Below are positions 9,292 through 18,420 of a DNA stretch of 64,000 nt, piece after piece. Made by a program: the position numbers and the translations under genes. Under the pieces are notes generated by a model. That model was not told the DNA's origin and ran no database searches. It saw nothing but the letters and a program-made list of their open reading frames with translations. The stretch comes from Parendozoicomonas haliclonae (GTDB taxonomy: Bacteria > Pseudomonadota > Gammaproteobacteria > Pseudomonadales > Endozoicomonadaceae). The first letter of the stretch is position 1; each line of letters begins with the position of its first letter. Location of the stretch: assembly GCF_900174585.1 (NCBI RefSeq), contig NZ_FWPT01000003.1, positions 62,001-126,000 on the forward strand, written 5' to 3'.

Positions 9292-9987
9292 ATGTTGGAA
9301 ATCAATGATATCGATGTCTATTACGGTGCCAGTCAGGCGCTGAAAAAAGTATCGACCAGGGCAGATAAAGGCAAGATAACCGCCGTGCTTGGCCGCAACG
9401 GTGTCGGAAAAACCACACTGATGCAATGCGTCGCCGGCCATGTATTACCAGTGGATGGCAGTATTAGCTGGCAAGGCAAACCAATCATCAACGATCCGGC
9501 TCACCTTCGTGCCCGCCATGGTATTGCCTATGTACCGCAGGGGCGACAGATATTTCCGCTGCTGACAGTGCAGGAGAATCTTGAAACCGGTTACGCCTGT
9601 GTCTCCCGCAAACATCGGGTGATTGATCCGGAGATTTTTGATCTGTTTCCGGTTCTGCACGACATGCGTCATCGGCGAGGCGGTGATCTCTCCGGTGGTC
9701 AGCAACAACAGCTGGCCATTGCCCGAGCGTTAATCACCCGCCCGGAACTGTTAATTCTTGATGAGCCAACCGAAGGCATTCAACCCTCGATTATCAAGGA
9801 TATCCAGCAGGTCATCGCCATGCTGCGTGACCGGGGAGATATGGCGATCCTATTGGTGGAGCAATACTTTGAATTCGCCTGCGAACTGGCTGACAACTTT
9901 ACGGTACTGGATCGGGGGGAAGTAGTTCTGGAAGGCGAGAAGGACAAGGTCAACCTTGAGCAAGTGCGGGCTCATATCATGGTCTGA
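9292..9987 (+). CDS. urtE: Urea ABC transporter ATP-binding protein UrtE
   Basis: 231 aa ABC ATPase of the LivF type. Walker A GRNGVGKTT is at residues 34-42. The signature is DLSGGQQQQLAIARAL and Walker B is LLILDEPTEGIQPSI. The phrase EPTEGIQPSII is typical of UrtE. It is the last gene of urtABCDE. The next gene begins after a 128-bp gap with its own ribosome-binding site. Confidence 0.94.
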   Translation: MLEINDIDVYYGASQALKKVSTRADKGKITAVLGRNGVGKTTLMQCVAGHVLPVDGSISWQGKPIINDPAHLRARHGIAYVPQGRQIFPLLTVQENLETGYACVSRKHRVIDPEIFDLFPVLHDMRHRRGGDLSGGQQQQLAIARALITRPELLILDEPTEGIQPSIIKDIQQVIAMLRDRGDMAILLVEQYFEFACELADNFTVLDRGEVVLEGEKDKVNLEQVRAHIMV

Positions 9988-10115
9988 CCAAATTTTGTAG
10001 TGATAGCAGGAATAATTTGTCCTCTGGAGCGTGCTCTTGACAGAAAGCATTCAGAATAGAAAAGATAACAGCGTGTCTGAACAAAACCATCAATAAAAAC
10101 AACAGGACTGTCTGT

Positions 10116-11039
10116 ATGAAAAAAACTCTGATTGCACTGTCTATGGCTCTACTCACGCCGGCAATGGCAAGCGCTGAAAACTACTCTATCGGTACTGGCG
10201 GCCAGAGCGGCACCTACTACCCATTCGGTGGTGCGCTGGCCAAAGTCTGGACCGACAATATCGACAACATCTCCGTTAAAGCTGAAGTCTCTGCTGCCTC
10301 TGTTGAGAACACCATCAAGGTTGTGCGTGGCGATATGCTGACCGGTCTGGCCATGGGCAATGTGGTTCTGGATGCTTATGAAGGTGTTGGCAAGTTCCCG
10401 ACCAAGATGCCGGTTAACGTGTTGTTCGCGCTCTATCCGAACCTGGTGCATGCCATGTCCCTGAAGGACTCCGGCATCAGCTCTGTTCTGGATATGAAAG
10501 GCAAGCGTGTTTCCCTCGGCGCTCCTGGCTCCGGCACCGCGGTCACCTCCGCCGCTCTGCTGGAAAGCATGGGTATTGATGTTGAGAAGGATATCAAAGC
10601 CGTTTACCTGAACTACTCCGAAACCACCAACGCACTGTCTAATGGTCAGATTGATGCCGGCTTTATTGTTGGTGGTCAGGGCGTTGGTGCGGTCACCCAG
10701 TTCGCACTCACCAAGGATATTCAGATTCTGTCCATCCCGGCGGATGCTCAGAAGAAGTTTATCGGTGAATACCCGGCTTACAGCAGCTACACCATCCCGG
10801 CTGATGTGTACAAAGGCGTAAACGCCGTAGATACCCTGAGCATCTGGAACGTGCTGGTAGTGAAAGCGGATATGAGCGAAGAGATGGCGTACCAGCTGAC
10901 CAAGACCGCCTATGAAAATATCGACAAGGTGCGTCAGGTGGTGAAGGCTGCGGAAATGACAACCCCTGAGAATGCGTCCCGACTGGCAGGCGTGCCTCTG
11001 CATCCAGGCGCAGAAAAGTACTTGGCAGAACAGCAATAA
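10116..11039 (+). CDS. TAXI-family TRAP transporter solute-binding protein
   Basis: 307 aa. The signal peptide MKKTLIALSMALLTPAMASA is followed by YSIGTGGQSGTYYPFGGALAKVW, the defining start of the TAXI family. Later motifs include GKRVSLGAPGSGTAVTSA and LNYSETTNALSNGQIDAGF. It binds an unknown small organic substrate in the periplasm and hands it to the fused TRAP permease 30 nt downstream. A TTGACA at 10037 could be a -35 box, but the -10 is poor. Adjacency to urt suggests, but does not prove, a nitrogenous substrate. Confidence 0.88.
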   Translation: MKKTLIALSMALLTPAMASAENYSIGTGGQSGTYYPFGGALAKVWTDNIDNISVKAEVSAASVENTIKVVRGDMLTGLAMGNVVLDAYEGVGKFPTKMPVNVLFALYPNLVHAMSLKDSGISSVLDMKGKRVSLGAPGSGTAVTSAALLESMGIDVEKDIKAVYLNYSETTNALSNGQIDAGFIVGGQGVGAVTQFALTKDIQILSIPADAQKKFIGEYPAYSSYTIPADVYKGVNAVDTLSIWNVLVVKADMSEEMAYQLTKTAYENIDKVRQVVKAAEMTTPENASRLAGVPLHPGAEKYLAEQQ

Positions 11040-11069
11040 ATCGTTTTTGTAGTTAGCGAGTGAACTGCC

Positions 11070-12944
11070 ATGAATCAGTTGTCTATCCGTCTGGCCGGAT
11101 ACGTTATCCTGGCACTGGCTGTCTGCCTGTCTGCCTTCCAGATCTGGCAGGCGGTCACGCCTACCATATCCGCCACCTACTTCCGGCCTATTCACCTGGG
11201 GTGGGTGATGGTGCTGGTGTTTCTGCACTATCCGCTGGTACAAAACAGCGAGAGCCGCTGGTATGTACCCGGCAAACTGGTTGACCTGATTCTTGGCATT
11301 GTGACCGTCGTCGCTGGCTATCAGATAGTCAGCTTCGACTACAACGATATTAATTATCTTCTGTACGGACTGGGCACAGCCGACAAGCTGGCCGGTGCCG
11401 CCTATGTTCTGTTACTGCTGGAAGCCTGCCGCCGGGCCACCGGTTGGGTGATGGTGTTTATTACCCTGGTCTTCCTTGGTTACAGCGCCTTTGGTGATCT
11501 TATGCCCGGCGCGTTGGCCACCAAGGCTTATTCCCTTGAAGAACTGATTCAGTTCCAGATCTTCTCCACCAACGGTGTCTTTGGTTCTGCTCTTGGTATA
11601 GCCGCAACAACCGTATTTATCTTTGTCCTGTTCGGCGCCTTTCTGGAGATTACCGGTGCCGGCAAGTTCTTTATTGATCTGGCCTTCTCCATCGCCGGTA
11701 AATACCGTGGCGGCCCTGCCAAAGCGGCGGTAATAGCCTCCGCAGGTTTAGGTTCCATCTCCGGCTCGGCGATAGCGAATACCGTAACCACCGGTTCCAT
11801 CACTATTCCGATGATGAAGAAGCTGGGCTATCGCCCAGAGCAGGCTGCGGGTATTGAAGCAGCGGCTTCCACTGGCGGACAAATTATGCCACCCATCATG
11901 GGTGCCGGTGCTTTTGTTATGGCCCAGTTTACCGGCGTGCCTTACAGCGACATTATGATCGCCTCCATCGCACCGGCGATTCTCTACTTCTTCTGCACCC
12001 TGCTTTATGTGCATATCATGGCCTGCAAGCTGGAGTTGAAAACCGTAAGCAAGACAGAAGCCGTATGGGCGGTGATGAAAGAAGGCGCGCACTTCCTGAT
12101 TCCACTGATTCTGATTACCGTTCTGCTGATGATGGCCTACTCGCCATTGCTGGTAGGTGTCGCCGGCTGTGCCGCGATTCTGGTGATTGCCTCCCTGAGA
12201 AAGAGCAGCCGTACCAGCCCGAAACAAATTATTAATGGCATGAAGAACGGTGCGCTGCTGGCTCTGCCTATCTCTGTCGCCTGCGCAGCGGCGGGTATTA
12301 TTGTCGGCGTGGTCGGACAAACCGGTATCGGCCTGCAATTTACCCAGTTCGTGACGTCTCTTTCCGGCGGCTATATGTTTACCTCACTGATCCTGATCAG
12401 CTTGGTCGCCCTGGTGCTGGGTATGGGATTGCCGGTTACTGCCGCTTATATTGTTTTAGCGGTAATAGCTGTGCCAATCCTGGGCGACTTTGGTCTGCCA
12501 CTGCTGACCAGTCATCTGATTATCTTCTGGCTGTCCCAGACCTCAAACGTGACACCACCCATTGCCTTGGCGGCCTTTGCGGGAGCCGGTGTCGCTAATG
12601 CCAATCCTATGCGCTCATCCGTTGAAGCGTTCAAGCTGGCAGGCGGTCTGTTTATTATTCCGCTGATGATGGCCTACTCCAGCATTATCAGTGTGGAAGG
12701 TGATCTGACGGCTATTGCCATGGGTGTGGTGCAAACGGCTTCGATTATCTTTGCCATCGCCATGCTGCTGGAGGGCTTTTTGCTGAAGCCGCTAAGCCTG
12801 ATAGAGCGGGGATTGGCTTTGGTGAGCTTGCCGCTGTTGCTGCTGAATCCGGCGGGCATGTGGTTTGTGGGAACAGTGATTGTGATGGTGGCTGTAGGGA
12901 GTCAGGTTCTTAAGAACAAATCGAAAGCAATAACTACATCATAA
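11070..12944 (+). CDS. TRAP transporter fused permease (DctQ-DctM, 4TM/12TM type)
   Basis: 624 aa polytopic membrane protein. The first roughly 150 residues form a small DctQ-like module. The rest is DctM-like, with IAATTVFIFVLFGAFLEITGAG, ASAGLGSISGSAIANTVTTGSI and EAAASTGGQIMPPIMGAGAFVMA, which are diagnostic of the fused permeases that pair with TAXI binding proteins. VLGMGLPVTAAYIVLAVIAVP lies in the second half. It uses a sodium gradient to import the substrate bound by the upstream protein. Confidence 0.9.
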   Translation: MNQLSIRLAGYVILALAVCLSAFQIWQAVTPTISATYFRPIHLGWVMVLVFLHYPLVQNSESRWYVPGKLVDLILGIVTVVAGYQIVSFDYNDINYLLYGLGTADKLAGAAYVLLLLEACRRATGWVMVFITLVFLGYSAFGDLMPGALATKAYSLEELIQFQIFSTNGVFGSALGIAATTVFIFVLFGAFLEITGAGKFFIDLAFSIAGKYRGGPAKAAVIASAGLGSISGSAIANTVTTGSITIPMMKKLGYRPEQAAGIEAAASTGGQIMPPIMGAGAFVMAQFTGVPYSDIMIASIAPAILYFFCTLLYVHIMACKLELKTVSKTEAVWAVMKEGAHFLIPLILITVLLMMAYSPLLVGVAGCAAILVIASLRKSSRTSPKQIINGMKNGALLALPISVACAAAGIIVGVVGQTGIGLQFTQFVTSLSGGYMFTSLILISLVALVLGMGLPVTAAYIVLAVIAVPILGDFGLPLLTSHLIIFWLSQTSNVTPPIALAAFAGAGVANANPMRSSVEAFKLAGGLFIIPLMMAYSSIISVEGDLTAIAMGVVQTASIIFAIAMLLEGFLLKPLSLIERGLALVSLPLLLLNPAGMWFVGTVIVMVAVGSQVLKNKSKAITTS

Positions 12945-12961
12945 CCGCTCACAGTGAACGT

Positions 12962-12988
12962 AGAAGGCCAGATGATCTCTGGCCTTCT
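12962..12988. terminator. Hairpin between convergent genes (likely bidirectional terminator)
   Basis: An 11-bp perfect stem (AGAAGGCCAGA / TCTGGCCTTCT) with a 5-nt loop lies 17 nt after the TRAP permease stop and just before the stop of the convergent DsbA-like gene. No strong T-run follows on either strand, so efficiency is uncertain. Confidence 0.55.
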
Positions 12989-12994
12989 GTAGTT

Positions 12995-14164
12995 TCAGGC
13001 TTTGCCCAACAACCATCGCTCCACCAGCCAGAGACGATCCTGCCCCCAGCAACTTTGCCCTTCTTTATAAGCAAAGCTCGGCACGCCCCAAAGACCCAGC
13101 TTATAAAGCTCTGAACGATGAACCTCAGCCCATGCTCGCCAGCTGTCGTCAGCAAGGCATTTGCGAGCCTGTTCCCAATCCAGACCAGCACGGACAACAA
13201 TCAATTTAAGCCCTGCTTCCGTATCCGAGTGAACGCCTTCGGCATTCACGGCTCTGCCGTAAGACAGTAGCAGTTCTTTCCCTTTACCAAGAGTCCGGGC
13301 GTAATCAAACAGGGCATAGCAATTCTCAACGCCCTTACCCAATGGATCAGCAACAAAGCCATAGGGAATACCCTGCTTTCTTGCTTCCCGGGAGGTATCC
13401 CGAAAAATATACATTTTCTTTTGGGATGGAACAGGCACACCTCGCATAACCATAGGCAGAAGCGGTCGTATATCTAAGGGAACCTGATAATGACCAGCCA
13501 TAGCCACCACCCGCTCCAAAGCTAAATAGGAGTAGGGGCTGCGCATGGAGAAATAAAACCGAAGCGGCTGGGAACGATCGACGACATCTGCAGCCTGACC
13601 GATAAAACTTTGCTGGCAGGTTTTATCAAAGTGAACACGCTCATTCGTACTGTTCTGACAACCTATTGCCAGCAGTCGTCGTTCAAGATGATCCAGCCTG
13701 TCCAAACCCCAAAACCACTCCCCTTCAAACCAGATCATGGCCGATTGGTAATGCCCCAACTGTTTGCGTCGTGCTTCGCCTTCTGCTGTAGAGGTCGTTA
13801 TCGTGGGGATATGTTCTGCGAATGGAGGCTCCAGTCCATAAAGTTCGGCCAGTGCTTGTGCATCCTTGATGGCATTCTCTTTCCAGAGTTCAGCTTCCGG
13901 AAACATCTCACCGGCCTGCGAAGAGACCTCCCATATTTTGAGTTCTATGGCGAAGCGCTGTTGAAGCGGCGGGAGCACCTGAGCCAGAAGCTGGCTGTAA
14001 GGATCGTTACGATCAAGAAACACTTCAACAACTGGCTGAGTACCACGCAAGCGGCGGGATAACCCACTGAATGTATGCACGGTCTGATAAAGGCCTTTAG
14101 ACGAAAGCAAGGCCGCGCCGTAGGGTTGAATATATTTTTGTAATCTTGCTGTGATTGCAGGCAT
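12995..14164 (-). CDS. DsbA-like / 2-hydroxychromene-2-carboxylate isomerase-like protein with two thioredoxin-fold halves
   Basis: 389 aa, no signal peptide. The C-terminal half begins PLRFYFSMRSPYSYLALERV (about residue 200) and ends WGVPSFAYKEGQSCWGQDRLW, the layout of the HCCA-isomerase/DsbA-kappa family. The N-terminal half begins PVVEVFLDRNDPYSQLLAQVLPP, a second similar fold. The position usually holding CxxC reads SPYS (or DPYS), so this is a kappa-class glutathione-dependent type rather than a disulfide oxidase. The substrate is unknown. It converges on the TRAP operon. Confidence 0.75.
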   Translation of the reverse strand: MPAITARLQKYIQPYGAALLSSKGLYQTVHTFSGLSRRLRGTQPVVEVFLDRNDPYSQLLAQVLPPLQQRFAIELKIWEVSSQAGEMFPEAELWKENAIKDAQALAELYGLEPPFAEHIPTITTSTAEGEARRKQLGHYQSAMIWFEGEWFWGLDRLDHLERRLLAIGCQNSTNERVHFDKTCQQSFIGQAADVVDRSQPLRFYFSMRSPYSYLALERVVAMAGHYQVPLDIRPLLPMVMRGVPVPSQKKMYIFRDTSREARKQGIPYGFVADPLGKGVENCYALFDYARTLGKGKELLLSYGRAVNAEGVHSDTEAGLKLIVVRAGLDWEQARKCLADDSWRAWAEVHRSELYKLGLWGVPSFAYKEGQSCWGQDRLWLVERWLLGKA

Positions 14165-14493
14165 AGGTGTTATCTTTTTTGATCACAGTAACATTCCCTT
14201 CTTTCAACTCAACCTTTTCGTTGCCCTAACTATCCACATAGCCGTGGAACAATAACAGCCTCCAATTGCGACTATTGCACAAGGCTTATCATCTCAGAGA
14301 GGTACTTCTCTTTACAGATACGGCGTCGTTTCTGGGAGTAGGAATACTCGCAGTCGGAAAAGTTGAGCTGGTTGTTTATAGGAAGCCCCTGAGAAACACT
14401 GCAAACAGATTAGCCGAGTCTCAGAGACTTGTTAATACCTTCCTAAGTTATGCCGTAGCAAACCGATAGCTACCATACACTTGCCCGCTATCA
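14165..14493. other. Intergenic stretch at the left border of the methyltransferase/GHKL island
   Basis: 329 bp. It holds the upstream region of the DsbA-like gene (minus strand). A 67-codon plus-strand ORF at 14266-14469 has no recognisable similarity and I do not call it. No tRNA, integrase remnant or direct repeat matching the right border was seen. Confidence 0.4.
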
Positions 14494-15243
14494 TCAAGAC
14501 GGCGATGTTCGTTCAGCTGCGATTTCAACCAGTTTGCTCATCGTAGACAAGTCAAGAATTCCTACGTCCCTATATCCGTTAATTAATGTTAGGTATTGCA
14601 TGATCCTTTGAAGGTACTTGTCCGTAGCCATAGCTCCCAAGGTTCCAGCATGGTTCAGTACTGCTGTAGTGACGATGGGGAATGCACCAACTTCGCGATC
14701 AAAGATAGCATTAAGACGGTCTTCACTTTTAAATACTTCTCGTGTGTAAGTGTACGGACTGTCTTTTGAAGCATCTTTTTTGAAGGTCAAGTGTGCAACC
14801 CACCAGAGGCGGGCAATGCCGTGTCGGACAAGGCGTCCTCTGGTAATTGAGCCGCTATGAAGCAGCCAGCGTGTTTTTACACGCTCTTTCCATTTGAGCA
14901 TATCCTTTAAGGGCCAACGTTTTTCCATGTACTCTCGATAAGTTCCAAAAGCAAGGTATGTCCACAACCTAGCATCTGAAGCATTTGCCCGATCCATTTC
15001 TCCAAGGTATTGATGCACGAGAGGAGCGTTGTCCACATCCACAGCTCTTTTACCGAGAACTGTGAGCATATCTGGTATACCGCGACTTACCGGGAGAGGA
15101 AGGATGTTCTTTGGATTAGCAATAATCGCATCAGCACAGCCAAGAAATTCCTCTGGGGAGGATGCAGAATCCAGAGAGTTAAATAGTTCTTGCAGGGCAT
15201 ATTCGGACAGCGCTTTGGCTTCAGGAATCAAATTATCCATCAA
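14494..15243 (-). CDS. DUF6339-like protein of the GHKL operon
   Basis: 249 aa, predicted cytosolic and helical. The central stretch RLVRHGIARLWWVAHLTFKKD (about residues 137-157), followed by a TREVFKSEDRLNAIFDRE region, resembles the DUF6339 family as I remember it. That match is from memory and unverified. No catalytic motif is evident. The start ATG overlaps the stop of the preceding 283-aa gene by 4 nt, so the two are translationally coupled. It is the last gene of the 78-aa/GHKL/283-aa/249-aa operon, and function can only be inferred from that context (defence or DNA-modification associated). Confidence 0.6.
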   Translation of the reverse strand: MMDNLIPEAKALSEYALQELFNSLDSASSPEEFLGCADAIIANPKNILPLPVSRGIPDMLTVLGKRAVDVDNAPLVHQYLGEMDRANASDARLWTYLAFGTYREYMEKRWPLKDMLKWKERVKTRWLLHSGSITRGRLVRHGIARLWWVAHLTFKKDASKDSPYTYTREVFKSEDRLNAIFDREVGAFPIVTTAVLNHAGTLGAMATDKYLQRIMQYLTLINGYRDVGILDLSTMSKLVEIAAERTSPS

Positions 15244-16091
15244 TCTTCCTCCTCAGAAACAAGACCCGCACGAATTGCCGTATCAATTGGGTTTTCAAGA
15301 ACTTTCTGTGCCAGTTCGAGCACACTCTGTTTCCAACCTCCACGCGCTTCAACCAATTGATCAATCTCTCTATACCAAATTTTGTCATCCAGCGGCTCTT
15401 CCTCACTTTCTTTGTTGGACTTAATAAAATTTAGTGTTTCCATCAAAGCAGGTAATACCACCAATGATATTTGCAGATCTGGTCGATGACTGAATAGTTG
15501 AAAGTTATCAAAAGTTTTCTCTGGAATCTGAACATCTACGGTTTCATTACCATCGAAGGCCGCTTTGATTCCTTTATGGCGAGTGCTGCGGATAAATTTG
15601 AAACAGCTACCAACTGGAGGATTCAAAGGGTCATATATTTTCTCTGCATCAAATGAGAACGGGCCTCCATCAGCTAATACATCTCCAGGCAATAGGTCGA
15701 AGCTTGCATCCCCATAGTCATTATGCTGCCTGAGCCAACAGTGATTCCGCAGCTCTTTTGCTACGATAATGCGAACATTAGCGTCAACTCTGCCTTTGAC
15801 TTGCTGTTGATCTAGCCAAGCTCTTAGCCGGAATCCTGTTGAAGTTCTCTGATATTCTGCTGGTTCCATTTCACCAGTTGATATAGTAGAAGAACAACGC
15901 CAGCGCAGACTATGAATGGCACTGCCATTATCTAAGAGACGTCTGAGGTCAGGATCATCGGTACGAATTTCATATGTAATTTCTATATCTTGCTGGCTTG
16001 AGTCCACAAGAATATTTATGACCTTGAAGTCGGATGATACATCATCTGCAGCATCAACAACCGGATGAGGATAGGAACCACGATTTGCCAT
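15240..16091 (-). CDS. Conserved-looking unknown protein of the GHKL operon
   Basis: 283 aa, no signal peptide or membrane segment. It starts MANRGSYPHPVVDAADDV. The first half looks beta-rich, with alternating hydrophobic residues such as ITYEIRTDDPDLRRLL and ANVRIIVAKELRNHCWL. The last 70 residues are acidic and helical. I do not recognise the family. Its start overlaps the GHKL stop (TAATG arrangement) and its end overlaps the 249-aa gene (ATGA), which makes a stoichiometric partnership with both likely. It could be a structural or DNA-binding adaptor for the ATPase. Confidence 0.65.
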   Translation of the reverse strand: MANRGSYPHPVVDAADDVSSDFKVINILVDSSQQDIEITYEIRTDDPDLRRLLDNGSAIHSLRWRCSSTISTGEMEPAEYQRTSTGFRLRAWLDQQQVKGRVDANVRIIVAKELRNHCWLRQHNDYGDASFDLLPGDVLADGGPFSFDAEKIYDPLNPPVGSCFKFIRSTRHKGIKAAFDGNETVDVQIPEKTFDNFQLFSHRPDLQISLVVLPALMETLNFIKSNKESEEEPLDDKIWYREIDQLVEARGGWKQSVLELAQKVLENPIDTAIRAGLVSEEED

Positions 16092-17992
16092 TATGCCACT
16101 CCTAAACGGTAACGCTCACCAGCAGGCATATGAATTTCAATGCGTGTCATCCTACCACCTTCCAGTGTTAAGTTTTTCAATGTGTTCCCTGTAAATTCAA
16201 TTTCGACTGATTTTCCGTAAAGATGCTGGGCAGCTCGCAATATGGGGAGGTTATATCCCTCCTCTGGCTCTCCCCCAGTCCCTAAAGCCATCAACTCAAG
16301 GTCACCAGTCACGTCTTTTTCCGCTTTAATGGCCAAAACCATTACAGATGAATTTCTATTATTATTCTGCTCGCACCAACTTCGGAAGAATAAGGTCGGA
16401 CTCGGAATACGAGACTTGCCCTCGCCCTCCTGCCCTTGTCCAGGAAACCCTACCTCCTTGCCACGATTTTTGTTTGAACCACCTTGACTCTTACCCTGTT
16501 TAGTTCTTTCCTCACCATCACCTTGTGCAGCGTGGTTAATGTTTACACGTACTTTTTTTCGTGGCACGATTACAGTGGGGTTTTGCTGGGTAGAGCTACC
16601 AGAAACACTGCTGGACTCAGTATTATCTTCTTCGTTTAGTTTCAACGCTGGGACTGATGGATCTCCAGCCGTATCAACTGGCATACTCTCAGTTGGTAGA
16701 AAGCGAGATAATCCGTCGATTGTAACTTCATCCCCTATATCAGTACTGATTCTTTCCTTAAGTGCTTCTCGGACAAAAGTCTTCAAATCACGAAGTACCT
16801 TTTTCCCATTCAAGGGATCTCTAGCCGCATCCCACTCATGATGTTGTGGAGGCTCGAGCTGACGAAGATATTTGTTGCCCTCTGTGCTGTCACAGACGAG
16901 AACCGCTGCGTATTTTGCTGATAAAGAGTTGTGCTTGAAGGTGTCGATTTTCATCAGCGGTGCACGCATTGTTACTGTATGTAATTTTTTTTCAAGGCTG
17001 TCGTCTATGTTGATGTACAGTCTGACATTTCCAACATTCGTTATGGTTGTTTCAGCAGGGTTAGGATCTTGGAGAGCTTGGTAAAAGGCATTGGCTTCAG
17101 GGAGATTTTTGGCGAACTTTGGCAGAGTGTCAGCATCAAGAGTCCAATGGTTTCCTTGTGCAATACCCTCGACAACTAGGTGACCCTCTTTAATAGCTGC
17201 CATGAAGTTGTCTATCATTGCATCACGTACTCGCTCAAGCTGGGGATCTTTTTCTGTCATCCTGTATCCCAGAATATATATATCGGTACCCGGCTCAGTT
17301 CTTTCTGAGAATGGTTCAATCTTCGGGGCAGGCCTCTGATACTTGAAATCATCTTGACAATCCAGCTTTGTGAAATATCCTTCTGCACGGTAGCTGACGT
17401 CATTTAGAGAGTGAGTTGCGAGTCTTGTGTAGCCTGCCATTACAGAATCACGAGTGTCTTCAGGAATTGATGTATAAATTACGGTACACAAATCTGAAGC
17501 CATAGGGCCCACGGCTGATCCAATCCCAAAAGAACCACCCCGTTCATCGTCACTCGACCCACCTTTACCGCGAGTCAGGCGACTTATAGGGGAGCCTTTG
17601 GAGGCTAGAGATTCGTTGCCAGTTAGACCTGTGGTGTTGTAGTCAGAAATTCGAAGAACAGGTATCGTTTCTTCCTTAGATAGAGCAGCTGCCTTAACCA
17701 TTCTATCGTGACCCTGTTGATGTTCTGTCTGCTCTGCTACCGCATCTAGGTGTTTACGCAGGCCTTCAATGCCAGGGATGTCCTTTGTGTTCATTGTTGC
17801 AAGTTCAAACACCATCCGAATTGGGCCTTCAGCATCCGTTCTTGGATTATCTAGGGTATTCTGTCCAGTCTCACGCACTACAGCATGATCTGCATGTGAC
17901 CCTTCAAAGTATTGCTGGGCGGGATCAATGGGCCCTTCGTCGCCAGACCGACCTTGAGTCTCAAAATAAAATCCGTATTTATTGGTTTTCAT
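16091..17992 (-). CDS. GHKL (Bergerat-fold) ATPase, MutL/MORC/Hsp90-like N-terminus
   Basis: 633 aa from the chosen ATG. Bergerat elements: N-box VRETGQNTLDN (E41, N45), a G1-like motif SDYNTTGL (D117, G122) and G2 RGGSFGIGSAVG (G153-G158). The C-terminal third has a low-complexity basic/Gly/Ser linker (HAAQGDGEERTKQGKSQGG) and a final beta-rich domain. The open frame extends to 18085, but the ATG at 17992 has an AAGGAAGG site 9 nt upstream and overlaps the preceding gene by only 14 nt. ATP-driven conformational switching is expected of the fold; substrate and partners are unknown. The Dcm and Vsr neighbours recall published MutL/MORC-type ATPases in modification loci. Confidence 0.8.
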   Translation of the reverse strand: MKTNKYGFYFETQGRSGDEGPIDPAQQYFEGSHADHAVVRETGQNTLDNPRTDAEGPIRMVFELATMNTKDIPGIEGLRKHLDAVAEQTEHQQGHDRMVKAAALSKEETIPVLRISDYNTTGLTGNESLASKGSPISRLTRGKGGSSDDERGGSFGIGSAVGPMASDLCTVIYTSIPEDTRDSVMAGYTRLATHSLNDVSYRAEGYFTKLDCQDDFKYQRPAPKIEPFSERTEPGTDIYILGYRMTEKDPQLERVRDAMIDNFMAAIKEGHLVVEGIAQGNHWTLDADTLPKFAKNLPEANAFYQALQDPNPAETTITNVGNVRLYINIDDSLEKKLHTVTMRAPLMKIDTFKHNSLSAKYAAVLVCDSTEGNKYLRQLEPPQHHEWDAARDPLNGKKVLRDLKTFVREALKERISTDIGDEVTIDGLSRFLPTESMPVDTAGDPSVPALKLNEEDNTESSSVSGSSTQQNPTVIVPRKKVRVNINHAAQGDGEERTKQGKSQGGSNKNRGKEVGFPGQGQEGEGKSRIPSPTLFFRSWCEQNNNRNSSVMVLAIKAEKDVTGDLELMALGTGGEPEEGYNLPILRAAQHLYGKSVEIEFTGNTLKNLTLEGGRMTRIEIHMPAGERYRLGVA

Positions 17993-18215
17993 TAAAACTG
18001 ACCTTCCTTGTTGATGGCGAATCGGTGTTGAACTGTGCTCGAACTTCTCTGATTTCTTTAAGAATTGGTCTGAAAAGCTGCTCAACCTCGTCTTCGGTGT
18101 AGGAATAGTTCTTCTTATTGGCTAGGTTACCCAGCAGAGATATTTCACGAATTAGTCGATTACCTCTGGACTCTGCCAATCTTCGGAAGCGCTCATTTTT
18201 TGATTCTGTACTCAT
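17979..18215 (-). CDS. Small helical protein leading the GHKL operon
   Basis: 78 aa, highly charged and helical: KNERFRRLAESRGNRLIREISLLGNLANKKNYSYTEDEV. The pattern (R-L-A-E-x-R-x-N-x-x-I, then LLGNLAN, then Y-x-Y-T-E) is one I associate with a widespread family of small uncharacterised proteins, from memory only. It overlaps the GHKL gene by 14 nt. No Shine-Dalgarno sequence is visible, and a palindrome abuts its start codon, so expression may be tightly controlled. It could act as a regulator or small accessory subunit. Confidence 0.6.
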   Translation of the reverse strand: MSTESKNERFRRLAESRGNRLIREISLLGNLANKKNYSYTEDEVEQLFRPILKEIREVRAQFNTDSPSTRKVSFNENQ

Positions 18216-18238
18216 ATTTATTTCGTAGCGAGATAAAT
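18216..18238. promoter_or_regulatory. Palindrome abutting the start codon of the GHKL operon
   Basis: ATTTATTTCG-TAG-CGAGATAAAT: 10-bp arms with one mismatch and a 3-nt spacer, directly before the ATG at 18215. It occupies the place where a ribosome-binding site should be, so a bound protein or RNA fold here could block translation or transcription. Confidence 0.4.
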
Positions 18239-18254
18239 TATGGATTTATATCCA

Positions 18255-18273
18255 CTATATATCCGATATATAG
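18255..18273. promoter_or_regulatory. Perfect 19-bp palindrome, candidate operator of the GHKL operon
   Basis: CTATATATC-C-GATATATAG is a perfect inverted repeat with 9-bp arms, 40 bp upstream of the 78-aa gene in the 205-bp gap after dcm. Its A+T-rich arms overlap the only plausible promoter-like sequence of the gap. It is a good candidate for a repressor or controller-protein site, although no obvious controller gene is present in the island. Confidence 0.45.
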
Positions 18274-18420
18274 ACCAATCAAGTGATCTTTTTTAAGCGT
18301 TTCTGGGGGAGGGGGAGGGAGCACACCGCTACTTTCATTACGGATTCCGTAGCGAAGGTAACGGTATAAAATGTAGATAATATGAGAGGAAAAACTATTG
18401 ATTACTGTGTATCACAGCCT

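Noticed and set aside
14266-14469. 67-codon plus-strand ORF at the left island border
   Set aside because: No ribosome-binding site or recognisable similarity. Could be a decayed fragment but cannot be supported.
17993-18085. 31-codon N-terminal extension of the GHKL ATPase
   Set aside because: It overlaps the 78-aa gene almost fully, and the ATG at 17992 has a good AAGGAAGG site.
18304-18321. G-rich tract as a G-quadruplex
   Set aside because: Only three separated G-runs of three or more are present, short of the usual four-run pattern.
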